From JBNJGT01 sp964473285 (GTDB taxonomy: Archaea > Nanobdellota > Nanobdellia > Woesearchaeales > JACJVW01), in contig CAYYOI010000001.1 of NCBI GenBank assembly GCA_964473285.1, positions 1 to 64,000 of the forward strand: DNA of 64,000 nt. The letters are read 5' to 3'. The translations under genes and the position numbers were made by a program. The number at the start of each line of letters is the position of its first letter. Position 1 is the stretch's first letter. Shown one piece after another: positions 1 to 9,211 of the stretch. Below the pieces are notes generated by a model. That model had not been told where the DNA came from. It saw only the letters and a program-made list of their open reading frames with translations, and searched no databases.

Positions 1-73
1 TAGAAGTACTTACTTCTATTTATTACTGTGCCCTAATTACGATTTAGAACATCTTCTTTTCTGTTCCGATATG

Positions 74-81
74 TTTAAATA
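74..81 (+). promoter_or_regulatory. TATA box of the first gene
   Basis: TTTAAATA lies 30 bases before the ATG at 104. This matches the TATA-to-start spacing seen repeatedly in the window and argues for a leaderless start at 104 rather than at the upstream in-frame ATG at 71, which overlaps the box. Confidence 0.55.
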
Positions 82-103
82 TTCTGATAATCGCAATATT
101 TGT

Positions 104-808
104 ATGTTCAATTGGTTTTTTCCTGAAAAAAATGTTCTTGGTATCAAGATCAGGTCAGAATATCAAAAAGTCATCTCAAAGATAGAAGAGGTTATGGATG
201 ATCTTGAAAACCTGAGGGTAAAGCAGGAGAATTACATCAAACCATCAAGCATAGAAGTGAGCTGCCACCATATAGCGCTTACGCTGGAAGAGATTTCCCG
301 TCTTTTACACAGCCAGGAAAAACACCTCAAGCAGTTCAAGAAAGAGCTTCAGGAAGTGAGAAGACATCTAAAAAAGGATAAACTGGAATTTGACTCTGGT
401 AAGATCGATGCAGATACTTTGCTCAAAAAAAAGTTTGGCAGGATACTGCACCTGAGTGATGCGACCACTGAAACTGAATTCTTCTCCAGGCTCTTAGCTT
501 ATGATGAAGAGATAGACCATACTATCTTTGATAAGTTATATTATGATGTGGTTGAATTGCCTAAGCATAATTATAAACATGATAAGATCAGTGAATATAC
601 CAAAATCCTTTCAGGGTATATTGCAAAACTGAAAAGGACGGAAGGGGAGCTTGAAGAACATTTGGAAGAATATAGGTTGCTGAAAAAGATGAACACTCTT
701 TATAATAAGGGATGGAGAGGAAAAGCCTTGCTTACAGAGGTTTTTGGAATTCAAGGCAAAAAAGATAATCAAAAATGCAAAGCGACTGGATTAAGGCAGG
801 AGATATAG
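104..808 (+). CDS. coiled-coil protein of unknown function
   Basis: I do not recognise this family. The product is about 234 residues, rich in Lys, Glu and Leu, with long predicted helices and heptad-like spacing in its first half (near residues 15-105) and again near the end (residues 175-205). There is no signal peptide or membrane segment, so it is probably cytoplasmic. An in-frame ATG exists at 71, but a TATA box sits at 74-81, so the start at 104 (MFNWFFPEK) is preferred. It ends in TAG and overlaps the start of map by 34 bases in another frame, which suggests co-transcription with map. Function cannot be inferred from the sequence. Confidence 0.6.
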   Translation: MFNWFFPEKNVLGIKIRSEYQKVISKIEEVMDDLENLRVKQENYIKPSSIEVSCHHIALTLEEISRLLHSQEKHLKQFKKELQEVRRHLKKDKLEFDSGKIDADTLLKKKFGRILHLSDATTETEFFSRLLAYDEEIDHTIFDKLYYDVVELPKHNYKHDKISEYTKILSGYIAKLKRTEGELEEHLEEYRLLKKMNTLYNKGWRGKALLTEVFGIQGKKDNQKCKATGLRQEI

Positions 809-1662
809 CAGCAAGGGCACTATGCCATGGAAGGGAACTCATAAAGCCAGGGAAAAGGGCAGAAGAGGTGCTGGATTCAGTTGAGGAATTTATCATCAAG
901 GCGGGGGGAAAGATCGCTTTTCCTGCTCAATTATCATGTGACCATATAGCTGCGCACTGGTGCGCTGATAAGGATGATCCTTTGGTATTCAAAAACCAGG
1001 TTGTATGTCTTGATGTAGGGGTTGAAGTTAACGGATGCATAGGAGATAATGCTTTGACTGTTGACTTATCCGGGAGATATGAAAAGCTTGTAGAAGCATC
1101 AAGAAAAGCACTTGAAAATGCGGTTTCAGTTGTCAAACCAGGAGTTAAACTGGGAGAGATTGGTAAAACTATAAAAGATACGATCACATCGTATGGATAT
1201 CTTCCTATACATAATCTCTCTGGACATGGGCTTGATCTCTATAAGATTCACACTTATCCTACTATCCCAAATTATGATAATGGAGATGATGCCAGGCTGG
1301 AGAAAGGACAGACTATTGCAATCGAGCCATTCGCAACAGATGGTGCAGGGATGATACAGGAATCAAGCCATGCAAACATATTCTCATTCGTACAAAAAAA
1401 ACCAGTAAGAAGCCCTTTTGCAAGGGAGATACTAAAGGAGATAGAGAGTTACAATGGACTTCCGTTCACCACAAGATGGCTCATGAGAAAATTTCCAAAA
1501 GCAAAGGTAATGATTGGACTTAAGGAACTAGTTGCAGTTGGAGTAATAAGGCAATATCCACCTCTTGTGGAAAAAAATAAAGGAATTGTTACACAATCAG
1601 AGTTCTCTATTATGGTTGATGATGAGCCTGTTATCCTTACGCCGTGGCACCACATAGAATAA
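775..1662 (+). CDS. map: methionine aminopeptidase, type II (archaeal)
   Basis: Removes the initiator methionine from nascent proteins in the cytoplasm. The 295-residue length is typical of archaeal type II enzymes. The five metal ligands of the pita-bread fold are visible: Asp80 (CLDVG), Asp91 (IGDNA), His151 (SGHGLD), Glu184 (AIEPF) and Glu276 (SEFSIM); His61 in [10 protein letters not shown] is the conserved substrate-side histidine. The insert between the histidine and the last glutamate (residues 205-270) has the winged-helix-like region that defines type II. It overlaps the preceding coiled-coil gene by 34 bases and ends in TAA 47 bases before the next start. The family call is secure. 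Confidence 0.95.
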   Translation: MQSDWIKAGDIAARALCHGRELIKPGKRAEEVLDSVEEFIIKAGGKIAFPAQLSCDHIAAHWCADKDDPLVFKNQVVCLDVGVEVNGCIGDNALTVDLSGRYEKLVEASRKALENAVSVVKPGVKLGEIGKTIKDTITSYGYLPIHNLSGHGLDLYKIHTYPTIPNYDNGDDARLEKGQTIAIEPFATDGAGMIQESSHANIFSFVQKKPVRSPFAREILKEIESYNGLPFTTRWLMRKFPKAKVMIGLKELVAVGVIRQYPPLVEKNKGIVTQSEFSIMVDDEPVILTPWHHIE

Positions 1663-1679
1663 AAAGTGACATAGAAAGA

Positions 1680-1687
1680 TTTATAAA
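1680..1687 (+). promoter_or_regulatory. TATA box of the chemoreceptor-like gene
   Basis: TTTATAAA is 30 bases before the ATG at 1710. It supports a separate, leaderless transcript and decides the start of the next gene in favour of 1710 over the upstream in-frame ATG at 1644. Confidence 0.65.
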
Positions 1688-1709
1688 CAACCTCCGACAA
1701 GGTTCAAGT

Positions 1710-3059
1710 ATGGATTTTTCATTGCTACTGCTCATTGGCCGATATGCCCTTTTCATATTAATCATTCTTGGAGTTGTATTCTATAAGTACAGATGGTCAC
1801 TCATAAGCAAGATCTCTTGTGTGATAGGATATGCGACTTTCCTTGGCATGATAATGACAATTATCAGTTTTAAGCTAGAAACATCAGTAGTTGTTCGTAT
1901 TATAATATTAGTACTTACTGGAATATTCGTCCTTCTTATGCCAATGATATTCCTTATAAAGCACATGATAATCAAGCCATTCTATGACATGAAAAAGGAG
2001 ATTGAAGTGCTTGCAAAAAAGGACCTTACCAAAAGCAAGGCAATATCACATACAGAAGATGAGTTCGGATCTATCGGAGCAAGCCTGGAAGAACTAAAGA
2101 AAAATCTACGGGAAGTAATAAACAGCATAAAAAAGAATTCATCATCAAATGCAAATATCGCTGAAAACCTTTCATCCTCAAGCCAGGAAGTGACAGCATC
2201 AACAGAAGAGGTCTCATCCACCCTCCATAATGTATCTGAGGAAACAAATAAACTTAAAGAGATAACTGAAAAGGATACAGAAGCACTTTCTAAACTAACA
2301 AAAAAGGTGGAAGACAGCACAAACCAGCTTAATGAATCACGTGCCCGTCTTAATGACACCAAGGCAAAGACAGAAGAAGGTGCAAATTATGCAAACGAAG
2401 CAATCAAGAAGATTGGTGCAATAACAGATTCCTCCAATAAGACTGTTGATGTAATAAAAACACTGGAGGGAAAGTCAAGCACAATACCAAAGATTGTTGA
2501 TTCAATAAATGAAATATCCGAACAGACAAATCTTTTAGCACTTAATGCTGCAATCGAGGCTGCAAGAGCAGGAGAGGCAGGAAAGGGCTTTGCAGTTGTT
2601 TCGGAAGAGATAAGAAAACTTGCTGAAGAAACCCAAAAATCCACAAAGCAGATATCTTCACTTATCGAAGAGATAGTTTCAAGCACTAAAGATGCAGTTC
2701 AGTCTGTCCAGAATACCAGTGAAGAAGTTGAATCAGGTTCAACTGTAATCAAAGGGGCTTTGCATTCGCTTGAAGAGATAAAAAACCTTGTGGATGAGGT
2801 CATGGGAACATTCAATAATCTTGAGGAAGAGATCCAGGAACAAGGACAACAGCAGAAGGAAGTCTTTGATAACCAAAAAAAGGTACAGGAATTTGTTACT
2901 TCTATCACACAGGCAATAAATGATATATCAACAGCTTCAGCTGAGACATCAACAGCAATGACTTCTGTTTCAGGTGAGGCACAAAAACTTGCAGGGACAG
3001 CTGAGAACCTTTACGAATCAGTCACTCAATTCAAGACAAGCGTTGAAAAAAGGGATTAA
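1710..3059 (+). CDS. methyl-accepting chemotaxis-type signal transducer without an extracellular sensor
   Basis: A membrane signalling protein of 449 residues. Three hydrophobic segments occupy about residues 2-90, followed by a HAMP-like linker and a long coiled coil. The highly conserved receptor tip is present ([20 protein letters not shown], then [20 protein letters not shown]), the CheA/CheW contact hairpin of MCP proteins. The membrane segments are joined by short loops, so there is no periplasmic ligand domain; it may sense membrane state or an intracellular cue. No cheA, cheW or cheY is in this window, although a degenerate receiver/HD-GYP protein is encoded 2.5 kb downstream. The start at 1710 is chosen from the TATA box at 1680. 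Family assignment is firm; the signal and partner are unknown. Confidence 0.9.
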   Translation: MDFSLLLLIGRYALFILIILGVVFYKYRWSLISKISCVIGYATFLGMIMTIISFKLETSVVVRIIILVLTGIFVLLMPMIFLIKHMIIKPFYDMKKEIEVLAKKDLTKSKAISHTEDEFGSIGASLEELKKNLREVINSIKKNSSSNANIAENLSSSSQEVTASTEEVSSTLHNVSEETNKLKEITEKDTEALSKLTKKVEDSTNQLNESRARLNDTKAKTEEGANYANEAIKKIGAITDSSNKTVDVIKTLEGKSSTIPKIVDSINEISEQTNLLALNAAIEAARAGEAGKGFAVVSEEIRKLAEETQKSTKQISSLIEEIVSSTKDAVQSVQNTSEEVESGSTVIKGALHSLEEIKNLVDEVMGTFNNLEEEIQEQGQQQKEVFDNQKKVQEFVTSITQAINDISTASAETSTAMTSVSGEAQKLAGTAENLYESVTQFKTSVEKRD

Positions 3060-3605
3060 ATGTTTGACCTTTCCAAGCAACAGGCATTATCAAAACTTGA
3101 CAAGAGCAAGAAAGGCTATATAGACGAGGAGATTCTTCCCCTGATAACTGCCTTGAACAAGAAAAAAAATTTCTATACCACTAGCAGTTGTGCAGGAAGG
3201 ATAGTTCTTCTTGAGCTTCGTGGCAAAAAAAAGCATGATGCACACTGGATTTTCTGTTCCCATAAAAAGGCAGAGGGAATTGAATCTGAGATATCAGAAT
3301 ATCCTGTATGGTTCCGATACGATCCTCCAATAATACACCTGTCATGCAGGACACTCGAAGACGCGAAAATTTTCCTTGAAATAGCAAAAAATGCAGGTTT
3401 CAAGCACACAGGAATAATCTCCCTGGGAAGGATAATGGTTGAGCTTATAGGGTATGACAAGATTGCAACACTAGTCTCAAGGGATGGAAAGCCTCTTGTG
3501 GATAAGGAATATCTCAATATACTCACAGAGCTTGCAAACGAATGCATGGAAAGGAACAGGTTAAGGTTACAGGCACTCTACGAGAGTCTTGATAGACTTA
3601 CCTAA
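3060..3605 (+). CDS. taw3: tRNA wybutosine-synthesis methyltransferase Taw3 (TYW3 family)
   Basis: Taw3 methylates the tricyclic base at position 37 of tRNA-Phe, a step of wyosine/wybutosine synthesis found in archaea and eukaryotes. The 181-residue protein has the family hallmarks: an N-terminal basic segment (LDKSKKGYIDEE), the TSSCAGR motif at residues 41-47, the HDAHWIFCSHK stretch near residues 60-70, and a central YDPPIIHLSC motif. The start codon directly follows the stop of the chemoreceptor-like gene (TAAATG), so the two are probably translated from one message even though the functions are unrelated. No other wyosine gene is nearby. Confidence 0.93.
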   Translation: MFDLSKQQALSKLDKSKKGYIDEEILPLITALNKKKNFYTTSSCAGRIVLLELRGKKKHDAHWIFCSHKKAEGIESEISEYPVWFRYDPPIIHLSCRTLEDAKIFLEIAKNAGFKHTGIISLGRIMVELIGYDKIATLVSRDGKPLVDKEYLNILTELANECMERNRLRLQALYESLDRLT

Positions 3606-3609
3606 AATC

Positions 3610-3617
3610 TTATAAAT
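3610..3617 (+). promoter_or_regulatory. TATA box of the HerA-like gene
   Basis: TTATAAAT is 31 bases before the ATG at 3641, giving a leaderless transcript for the HerA-like ATPase. Confidence 0.65.
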
Positions 3618-3640
3618 AGATACAGGTTGTATTTCTTCCA

Positions 3641-5554
3641 ATGATTCTAGGAAAGATAACCGGAAGAGTGACAACTTCTGAATTCAATTTCCTTGTAGCG
3701 GAAAATCCTCAGAAATTTGATTATGTCCAGGTATATCATCGCGAATACGGGTATGTGCTATGCCAGATAATCGAGATTGAAAGGAAAGAGGGAGAGACTA
3801 AAGCAAAATGCACCATTCTTGGATATCTTGACCAGGGAAGGGTAAAGCCAATCAGGACCCCTTTTGAACCAGGATGCGAGGTACTTCCTGCGGAAGATAG
3901 CTTCATACAGGATGTTGTCAAGCTGGATAATGAGACAGGGGCATATCTTGGTTTTCTAGAAGGGAAAAAGATACCTATCCATATGGACCTTAACAAACTG
4001 CTGACAAAACATGTAGCGATCCTTGCAAAGAGCGGTGCAGGAAAGTCTTACACTGTAGGCGTGTTATTGGAGGAGATTATGGAAAAGAATGTCCCACTGC
4101 TCCTTATTGATCCCCATGGTGAGCATTCTGCAATGAAATACCCAAATGAAAAGGATGACCTGGAATCATTCGGGATAGTCAAGAAGGGATTTCTTGACCA
4201 GATAGAGGAATATGGTGATACGAGCATAACACCAGACCTGCGACCACTCAAATTACAGGAGAAGATGAGCACACAGGAGTTATTGCACCTGCTTCCGGCA
4301 AAACTAAGCGCAAACCAGCAGAATGTTTTGTATGCTGCCCTCAAGAATGTGGAGGAGCCAACTTTTGTCAGCATCCTGCAAGCGCTGGAGATGGAGGAGA
4401 ATAATGCAAAATACAGTGTCATCAACATAATAGATTACCTTTACAATCTAGGCATCTTCTCACAGAGCAACACACCTTATGAAGAGCTTGTACGATCAGG
4501 TAGGTGCTCAATAATCAATCTCAAAGGAATAGAACCACAGATGCAGGAGATAATAGCCTCAAAATTGCTTTCTGATCTTTTTGAGTTGAGAAAAAAAGGG
4601 AAGATTCCTCCTTTCTTCACTTTCATTGAAGAGGCACATATATTTGCGCCTGAAAGGTCTTTTGGCGAGACAAAGGCATCCAGGATTCTCAGGACCATTG
4701 CTTCAGAAGGAAGGAAGTTCGGACTAGGCCTGGGTGTGGTCTCTCAGAGGCCTGCAAGGGTAGACAAATCCGTACTTTCACAATGCTCCACCCAACTTAT
4801 CCTCAAAGTAACCAATCCAAACGATCTGCGGGCAATTTCAGCTTCAGTTGAGGGGCTTACCCCTGAAAGTGAAAAGGAGATAATCAATCTTCCAATAGGG
4901 ACGGCACTGGTCACAGGAGTTGTTGATGTGCCTCTTTTTGTTAGTGTCAGGCCAAGGAAAAGCAGGCATGGTGGAGAGGCTGTTGATATGCTGGGAAATA
5001 ATTTCCTTGATGAGATGGAAGATTTTGAGAATAAGGAACTGCTTCCTATAATCACTCCAAAGATATCAGGAAAGGAACTGGAGATAATCCACGAGAATCC
5101 CATAGAAAAGACAAGACTGATACCTGCAGCCCATATAGTATGTAAGGGAGAGAGTGAATTCAAGCTTTTAGTTGACCTGCATAACGGAGGGATTGTACAT
5201 GAGGATGCAATCTATTACCTGCCTGATGTTGACTCACTCACAAGGGAAGAACTGGGTTTCCTGAAGAGGGTATTCAGGGAAAAGCGCCTGCAATCAGAAC
5301 TTGCCCCAAAAAGCCTCCTTGAGAGGGGATATGTAATCAAAGAGAGAGGTGATTACTTACTCAACCCAAGCTATGTATTCTCGAGACTTGAAGGAAAAAG
5401 AGATTTTCAGGCAGTCGAGTTCCAGGCAATCAAATATGATGAGATTGCAGAAGAGTCTTTTGATATAGGGGAGATGAAAGAAAAGATAGGCAGGTTCGTG
5501 TCAGTTCTAGATGAGCAGAGGTGTTATTATGTTGAATATCATCTTCCAAAATAA
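3641..5554 (+). CDS. HerA-type ATPase (HAS barrel plus FtsK-like motor)
   Basis: A 637-residue DNA-translocase-type ATPase. Residues 1-100 form a HAS-barrel-like beta-rich domain (MILGKITGRVTTSEFNFLV). The Walker A motif is at 131-137 (SGAGKSY), the Walker B region is FTFIEEAHIFAPE near 326-338, and an arginine-rich sensor follows (EGRKFGLGLGVVSQRPARVD). This is the HerA/DUF87 family; canonical HerA works with the nuclease NurA in DNA end resection. No NurA gene is adjacent, and the roughly 150-residue C-terminal extension is longer than in standard HerA, so a specialised paralogue is possible. It has its own TATA box at 3610. Family secure, exact role inferred. Confidence 0.88.
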   Translation: MILGKITGRVTTSEFNFLVAENPQKFDYVQVYHREYGYVLCQIIEIERKEGETKAKCTILGYLDQGRVKPIRTPFEPGCEVLPAEDSFIQDVVKLDNETGAYLGFLEGKKIPIHMDLNKLLTKHVAILAKSGAGKSYTVGVLLEEIMEKNVPLLLIDPHGEHSAMKYPNEKDDLESFGIVKKGFLDQIEEYGDTSITPDLRPLKLQEKMSTQELLHLLPAKLSANQQNVLYAALKNVEEPTFVSILQALEMEENNAKYSVINIIDYLYNLGIFSQSNTPYEELVRSGRCSIINLKGIEPQMQEIIASKLLSDLFELRKKGKIPPFFTFIEEAHIFAPERSFGETKASRILRTIASEGRKFGLGLGVVSQRPARVDKSVLSQCSTQLILKVTNPNDLRAISASVEGLTPESEKEIINLPIGTALVTGVVDVPLFVSVRPRKSRHGGEAVDMLGNNFLDEMEDFENKELLPIITPKISGKELEIIHENPIEKTRLIPAAHIVCKGESEFKLLVDLHNGGIVHEDAIYYLPDVDSLTREELGFLKRVFREKRLQSELAPKSLLERGYVIKERGDYLLNPSYVFSRLEGKRDFQAVEFQAIKYDEIAEESFDIGEMKEKIGRFVSVLDEQRCYYVEYHLPK

Positions 5555-5561
5555 TTATATA
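5555..5561 (+). promoter_or_regulatory. TATA box of the receiver/HD-GYP gene
   Basis: TTATATA is 29 bases before the ATG at 5584, overlapping the end of the HerA-like gene region. Confidence 0.6.
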
Positions 5562-5583
5562 GCATCACTAATTCTGTAAAAAT

Positions 5584-6537
5584 ATGAACCTTCTTATTGT
5601 TGATGATGATAAGAAAACTCTGAATACTCTGGAGGAGGCATTATCAGATTATCCTCTGAGATTTGCCAGGACTTCAAAACAGGCATCAACAATCCTGCAA
5701 AAAGGAATCATAGATGTTGCTCTTCTTAGCGTATCTATGAAGGATTATCTGGACCTTTTCACTAATACTATCATAAATGGATCATATCCTTTCGTAATGG
5801 TAAGAGAGACAGACGCAAAGGCAACTGTAGAGGCTTTCAGAAATGGTGCAAGTGATGTCATAACAAAACCAATAGATTTTGATTACCTGAAACAAAGGAT
5901 TGAAGGTATCGCCTCAAATACAGAGAGCCATGTACTAAGGAATTATGAGAGGATGATGATGTATGAGATGCCTTATGTAATGGGTCATCAGAATGAGGCA
6001 AGAAACCATGTGAGATGGCTTTGGCATGATGTGGGAAAAGAGTTGTATGATGAATTTTTCGATTCTTATGATGAGGATTTCGAGCGTCTTAGCCTGCTTG
6101 AGGCATGCTCGCTTCATGATATCGGGAAACTATCAATACCTCAGCATATAAGGGACAAAAAAGGCAAACTGACACAAACAGAGAAAGATAAGGTACGGGC
6201 GCATCCTGTAATTGGATCAAAGATGCTACAGGGAATAAGAGGTTATGAAAGAGCAGCACAAATAATCAGGGAACATCATGAATATTATGATGGGAGTGGG
6301 TATCCTGAAGGAAAGAAAGGAAAAGATATTGACCCTGGAGCAAGAATACTTTGTCCTGTAGAGACTTTGCTCGGATACATGCATTATAAGCCGTATCGTG
6401 GCAAAGGAATGCCTTTTGAAGAGGCCTGCAATATGTTCTTTCTAGAGCACAGGAAGTATGATCCAAGGGTTGTGGAGGTTTATCACCACTACATAGAGAA
6501 TAACTTTTTAAATAGGAGTGTACTTGCAATAGCATAA
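5584..6537 (+). CDS. degenerate response-regulator receiver fused to an HD-GYP domain
   Basis: Residues 1-110 have the receiver fold: the acidic pocket is kept (LLIVDDD, Asp7-Asp8) and so is the signature Lys95 (VITKPID), but the phospho-acceptor aspartate is replaced by Ser49 (ALLSVSM), so normal phosphorelay is unlikely. Residues 140-310 form an HD-GYP domain, the family of bacterial cyclic-di-GMP phosphodiesterases: HDIGK at 178-182, His207, HH at 231-232, and DGSGYP at 236-241. The usual VAD motif after the GYP loop reads PVE (Glu260), a conservative change at a metal ligand. HD-GYP proteins are uncommon in archaea. The next gene, two bases downstream, has RelA/SpoT-like motifs, suggesting a shared nucleotide-signalling role (inference). 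Confidence 0.88.
   Translation: MNLLIVDDDKKTLNTLEEALSDYPLRFARTSKQASTILQKGIIDVALLSVSMKDYLDLFTNTIINGSYPFVMVRETDAKATVEAFRNGASDVITKPIDFDYLKQRIEGIASNTESHVLRNYERMMMYEMPYVMGHQNEARNHVRWLWHDVGKELYDEFFDSYDEDFERLSLLEACSLHDIGKLSIPQHIRDKKGKLTQTEKDKVRAHPVIGSKMLQGIRGYERAAQIIREHHEYYDGSGYPEGKKGKDIDPGARILCPVETLLGYMHYKPYRGKGMPFEEACNMFFLEHRKYDPRVVEVYHHYIENNFLNRSVLAIA
6505..6514 (+). promoter_or_regulatory. possible internal TATA box before the RelA/SpoT-like gene
   Basis: TTTTTAAATA inside the end of the HD-GYP gene lies 25-34 bases before the ATG at 6539, so the downstream gene could also be transcribed alone. Confidence 0.4.
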
Positions 6538-6538
6538 A

Positions 6539-9211
6539 ATGAAAATTGTTGGTGCAAATGAGAATGCCCGTCAGCCTCTGGATGACGTGATTGCTCTGCA
6601 GGATCATCTTCTTTCACTTAATGACCTTCCTATTGAACTTCTTGAAAGATACTGTGAAGAGGGGCAGTTTGTTGTTGGATATAATGCAATCAAGCAATTC
6701 AGGAATGAGCTTGAAAAGAAAGTAGGCTCTGAGATAGAAGGGATGCTTGAATCATACCTGAACCATGCTTTTCCAGGAAAAAAGCTTTGCCTTGAGCCAC
6801 AATATGTAGAAAAGGATAATATAACTTTCATGAGATATGAGTTGGGGGATAAAACACCTATAAAAGAGGTGAATATCCGTATAAAAAAGCGCCTGTTCGA
6901 ATCACTTCTGAGGAATAATCTGAGGAATGAATCAGTGCTTGACCTGATCGGCATGGAATTCAATATTCATGACCCTTCTTTTGAAGGGAGCCCTTCAAAA
7001 AAACAAAGAGATAAGGAAAAAGGCATGACATATGAGATTGCATCTGACTTCCTTAAATCTTTGACAGGCATGGGAGAAATAAGGCCTTTTAGCTATATCC
7101 AGCATTACAAGACAACTAGTTTCTTCAATGAGCAGTTCAACACTAACTTGGAAGCTTGTGGGCTACACCAGAAGATTGTACATAAGAACATAAATTACTA
7201 CCTGAATATCCTGCATTTCCAGGATGAACAGTTCCAGAAAGTGATCAGTGACTTTTTCCAGGAGTTCCCGAAAGAGAAGAGGGATGTTGAGGGATTTGAT
7301 TGTGCTTGGACACATCTGGACGGCGCTTCAAGAGAATGTTTCATAGGCATGAAAGATAATCTCCTGGTTGATATAGAGACAAAACCAATCTATCAGAGCT
7401 GGCCTTACATGGATGCAATTATAGATAATGTTCTTCCTGTAATAGTGGAGAATCATGAAAGAACCTCTGCTGCACTTGATGAGATTATTAATGGAATGTT
7501 GCCTAATGGATGGAAGCTGGGAAAGATGATTCCTGTTAGTGGAGAATTCAATGAACACCTTCTTTCAGTCCCAAAAGACAATGAGGTGAATATATATCAT
7601 TACAGGGAAGAGGGTGAAAAGCACGTCTCATACAGGATAAGACAGGAAAAACCCAGACGTTTCAAGATGAAGCATACTGATCATGCTTACAGGCTTGATG
7701 ACTTTTATCTTATAAAGAAAGATAATCTTGTCCTGGAGATTCCAGCAGATACAGATAAGGATGCAAGGAGGATTGCAAAGAAACTTGATCAATATTCACC
7801 AAATATCAACTCTGTCAGGCAGCTAAGGATAAAGAAAGGAACTATACCTCTTGATTTCAGGATACACAATGTGCGCCAGAACAACCGTTTCCTGAGCAGA
7901 TATATGATATTTGAGCCTTTTGAAGAACTAAACAACGAGTTCACGATAATAGACAGATATGCAAACCCTAAACAAAAAAAGAATCCAAAGACGAATAAGA
8001 CAGATACTTACAAGGATTACCAAGCTCTCGTGGTCACTTCAAAGGGAAGGGTGATAGAATGCCAGTTCAAGGACAGGTGGACTCATAAGGATAATGAGAA
8101 AGGCTGCCTGAACCATAAGGCATATGTAAAGAAACAGCAGAAGGATCTTGAGAACTATCCTGAGATAATGATGTTTTGCAAGGCACTTCAGACAGGCAAA
8201 CCTGACCCTGAACTGCTGGGGCTATTCAGAGCATCAAGGTTCAGGAAAAGGTTTGATAACTATATGAACATGATTCAGGCTTGCTCAATCGGCGAGATGG
8301 TAAATGAGACAGAGAGAATGATTGCCCTTTACAAAGAGATCAAACCTATGGAGGGGCAAGAGGAATCCATTAAAGAGCTTGAGACAATGCTTATAGAAAC
8401 ACCTCTCAATTTTATCGCCTCACAGATTGAAAGACCAGATTACATCCCAAGAACCCTTGTTCTGAATCAGGTATTAAAGACCCATGGTATAGCTGAATGG
8501 GAAGAAGATTTTTTGGTGGATTATGCTTTGAGTGAAGAGATAGAGAGCCTGAAAGGAAGGATCGGGAAGGCATCCTTTACAACTATACATGATGAGATAA
8601 TAGAAAGGCTTCCTTCTTTTGCAATGAACATGAAAACTTATGTAAAAAATGATTATGATGCACATAGTGAATTATCTTACCTGGCAATCAGCTATACAAT
8701 GTCATCGGTGATGAGAATAAGAGAGACACCTATAACAAAGGTTTTACCATTGATCCTTGATCCTGATTCTACCATGAAGCAAGCCATGGGTATGATACAG
8801 GAAGTAAGCCAAAGTTTCGGAATTGATTATGATATGGAAAATAGCTTACATGAGATAGCTTATGCTGCACAACAACAGATTGCCTCAAGAGCAAAAGAGG
8901 CTTTCCAAGCATGCGCTACATGCAGCAGGACTGAAGGCATATACAGGAGCATGGTAGGGTTTACACTTTATTCTGACCTGAAAAAGATTGAGGAAATGCT
9001 TCCTTTGAAGTTCTCAGAAGAAATACACAATACAAGTTTCTATTTTGACAGGAACCACCTAGTATATCTTCCAAAAGGGATGCTTTACAATGATATACCA
9101 AGAGGCAAGAAAACGAACATGAATCTGCTCAAGAAAGTTTCAAAGGAATTCACAGGCGACCCTGATTATGCAGATCATGTGAAAGAAGTCATGAATAGCC
9201 TGAAATACTGA
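6539..9211 (+). CDS. large protein with RelA/SpoT-like nucleotidyltransferase motifs
   Basis: An 890-residue soluble protein not assignable at a glance. Residues 380-532 resemble the RelA/SpoT synthetase domain: an Arg-Leu-Asp-Asp segment at 385-388 in the place of the metal-binding Asp, YANPK at 474-478, DYQAL at 493-497 (compare GYQS in RelA), VIECQF at 505-510 with the catalytic-type Glu507, and a tail with His516, Glu520, Gly522, His526 and AYVKK, which matches the spacing of the RelA MHxxAExGxxxHWAYK block. A second, weaker copy may lie at residues 111-282 (RIKKRLFESLL, then VLDLIGMEF with Asp135). The C-terminal 350 residues are helical and unknown. This is my own motif reading; a profile search is needed. 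It starts two bases after the HD-GYP gene. Confidence 0.6.
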   Translation: MKIVGANENARQPLDDVIALQDHLLSLNDLPIELLERYCEEGQFVVGYNAIKQFRNELEKKVGSEIEGMLESYLNHAFPGKKLCLEPQYVEKDNITFMRYELGDKTPIKEVNIRIKKRLFESLLRNNLRNESVLDLIGMEFNIHDPSFEGSPSKKQRDKEKGMTYEIASDFLKSLTGMGEIRPFSYIQHYKTTSFFNEQFNTNLEACGLHQKIVHKNINYYLNILHFQDEQFQKVISDFFQEFPKEKRDVEGFDCAWTHLDGASRECFIGMKDNLLVDIETKPIYQSWPYMDAIIDNVLPVIVENHERTSAALDEIINGMLPNGWKLGKMIPVSGEFNEHLLSVPKDNEVNIYHYREEGEKHVSYRIRQEKPRRFKMKHTDHAYRLDDFYLIKKDNLVLEIPADTDKDARRIAKKLDQYSPNINSVRQLRIKKGTIPLDFRIHNVRQNNRFLSRYMIFEPFEELNNEFTIIDRYANPKQKKNPKTNKTDTYKDYQALVVTSKGRVIECQFKDRWTHKDNEKGCLNHKAYVKKQQKDLENYPEIMMFCKALQTGKPDPELLGLFRASRFRKRFDNYMNMIQACSIGEMVNETERMIALYKEIKPMEGQEESIKELETMLIETPLNFIASQIERPDYIPRTLVLNQVLKTHGIAEWEEDFLVDYALSEEIESLKGRIGKASFTTIHDEIIERLPSFAMNMKTYVKNDYDAHSELSYLAISYTMSSVMRIRETPITKVLPLILDPDSTMKQAMGMIQEVSQSFGIDYDMENSLHEIAYAAQQQIASRAKEAFQACATCSRTEGIYRSMVGFTLYSDLKKIEEMLPLKFSEEIHNTSFYFDRNHLVYLPKGMLYNDIPRGKKTNMNLLKKVSKEFTGDPDYADHVKEVMNSLKY

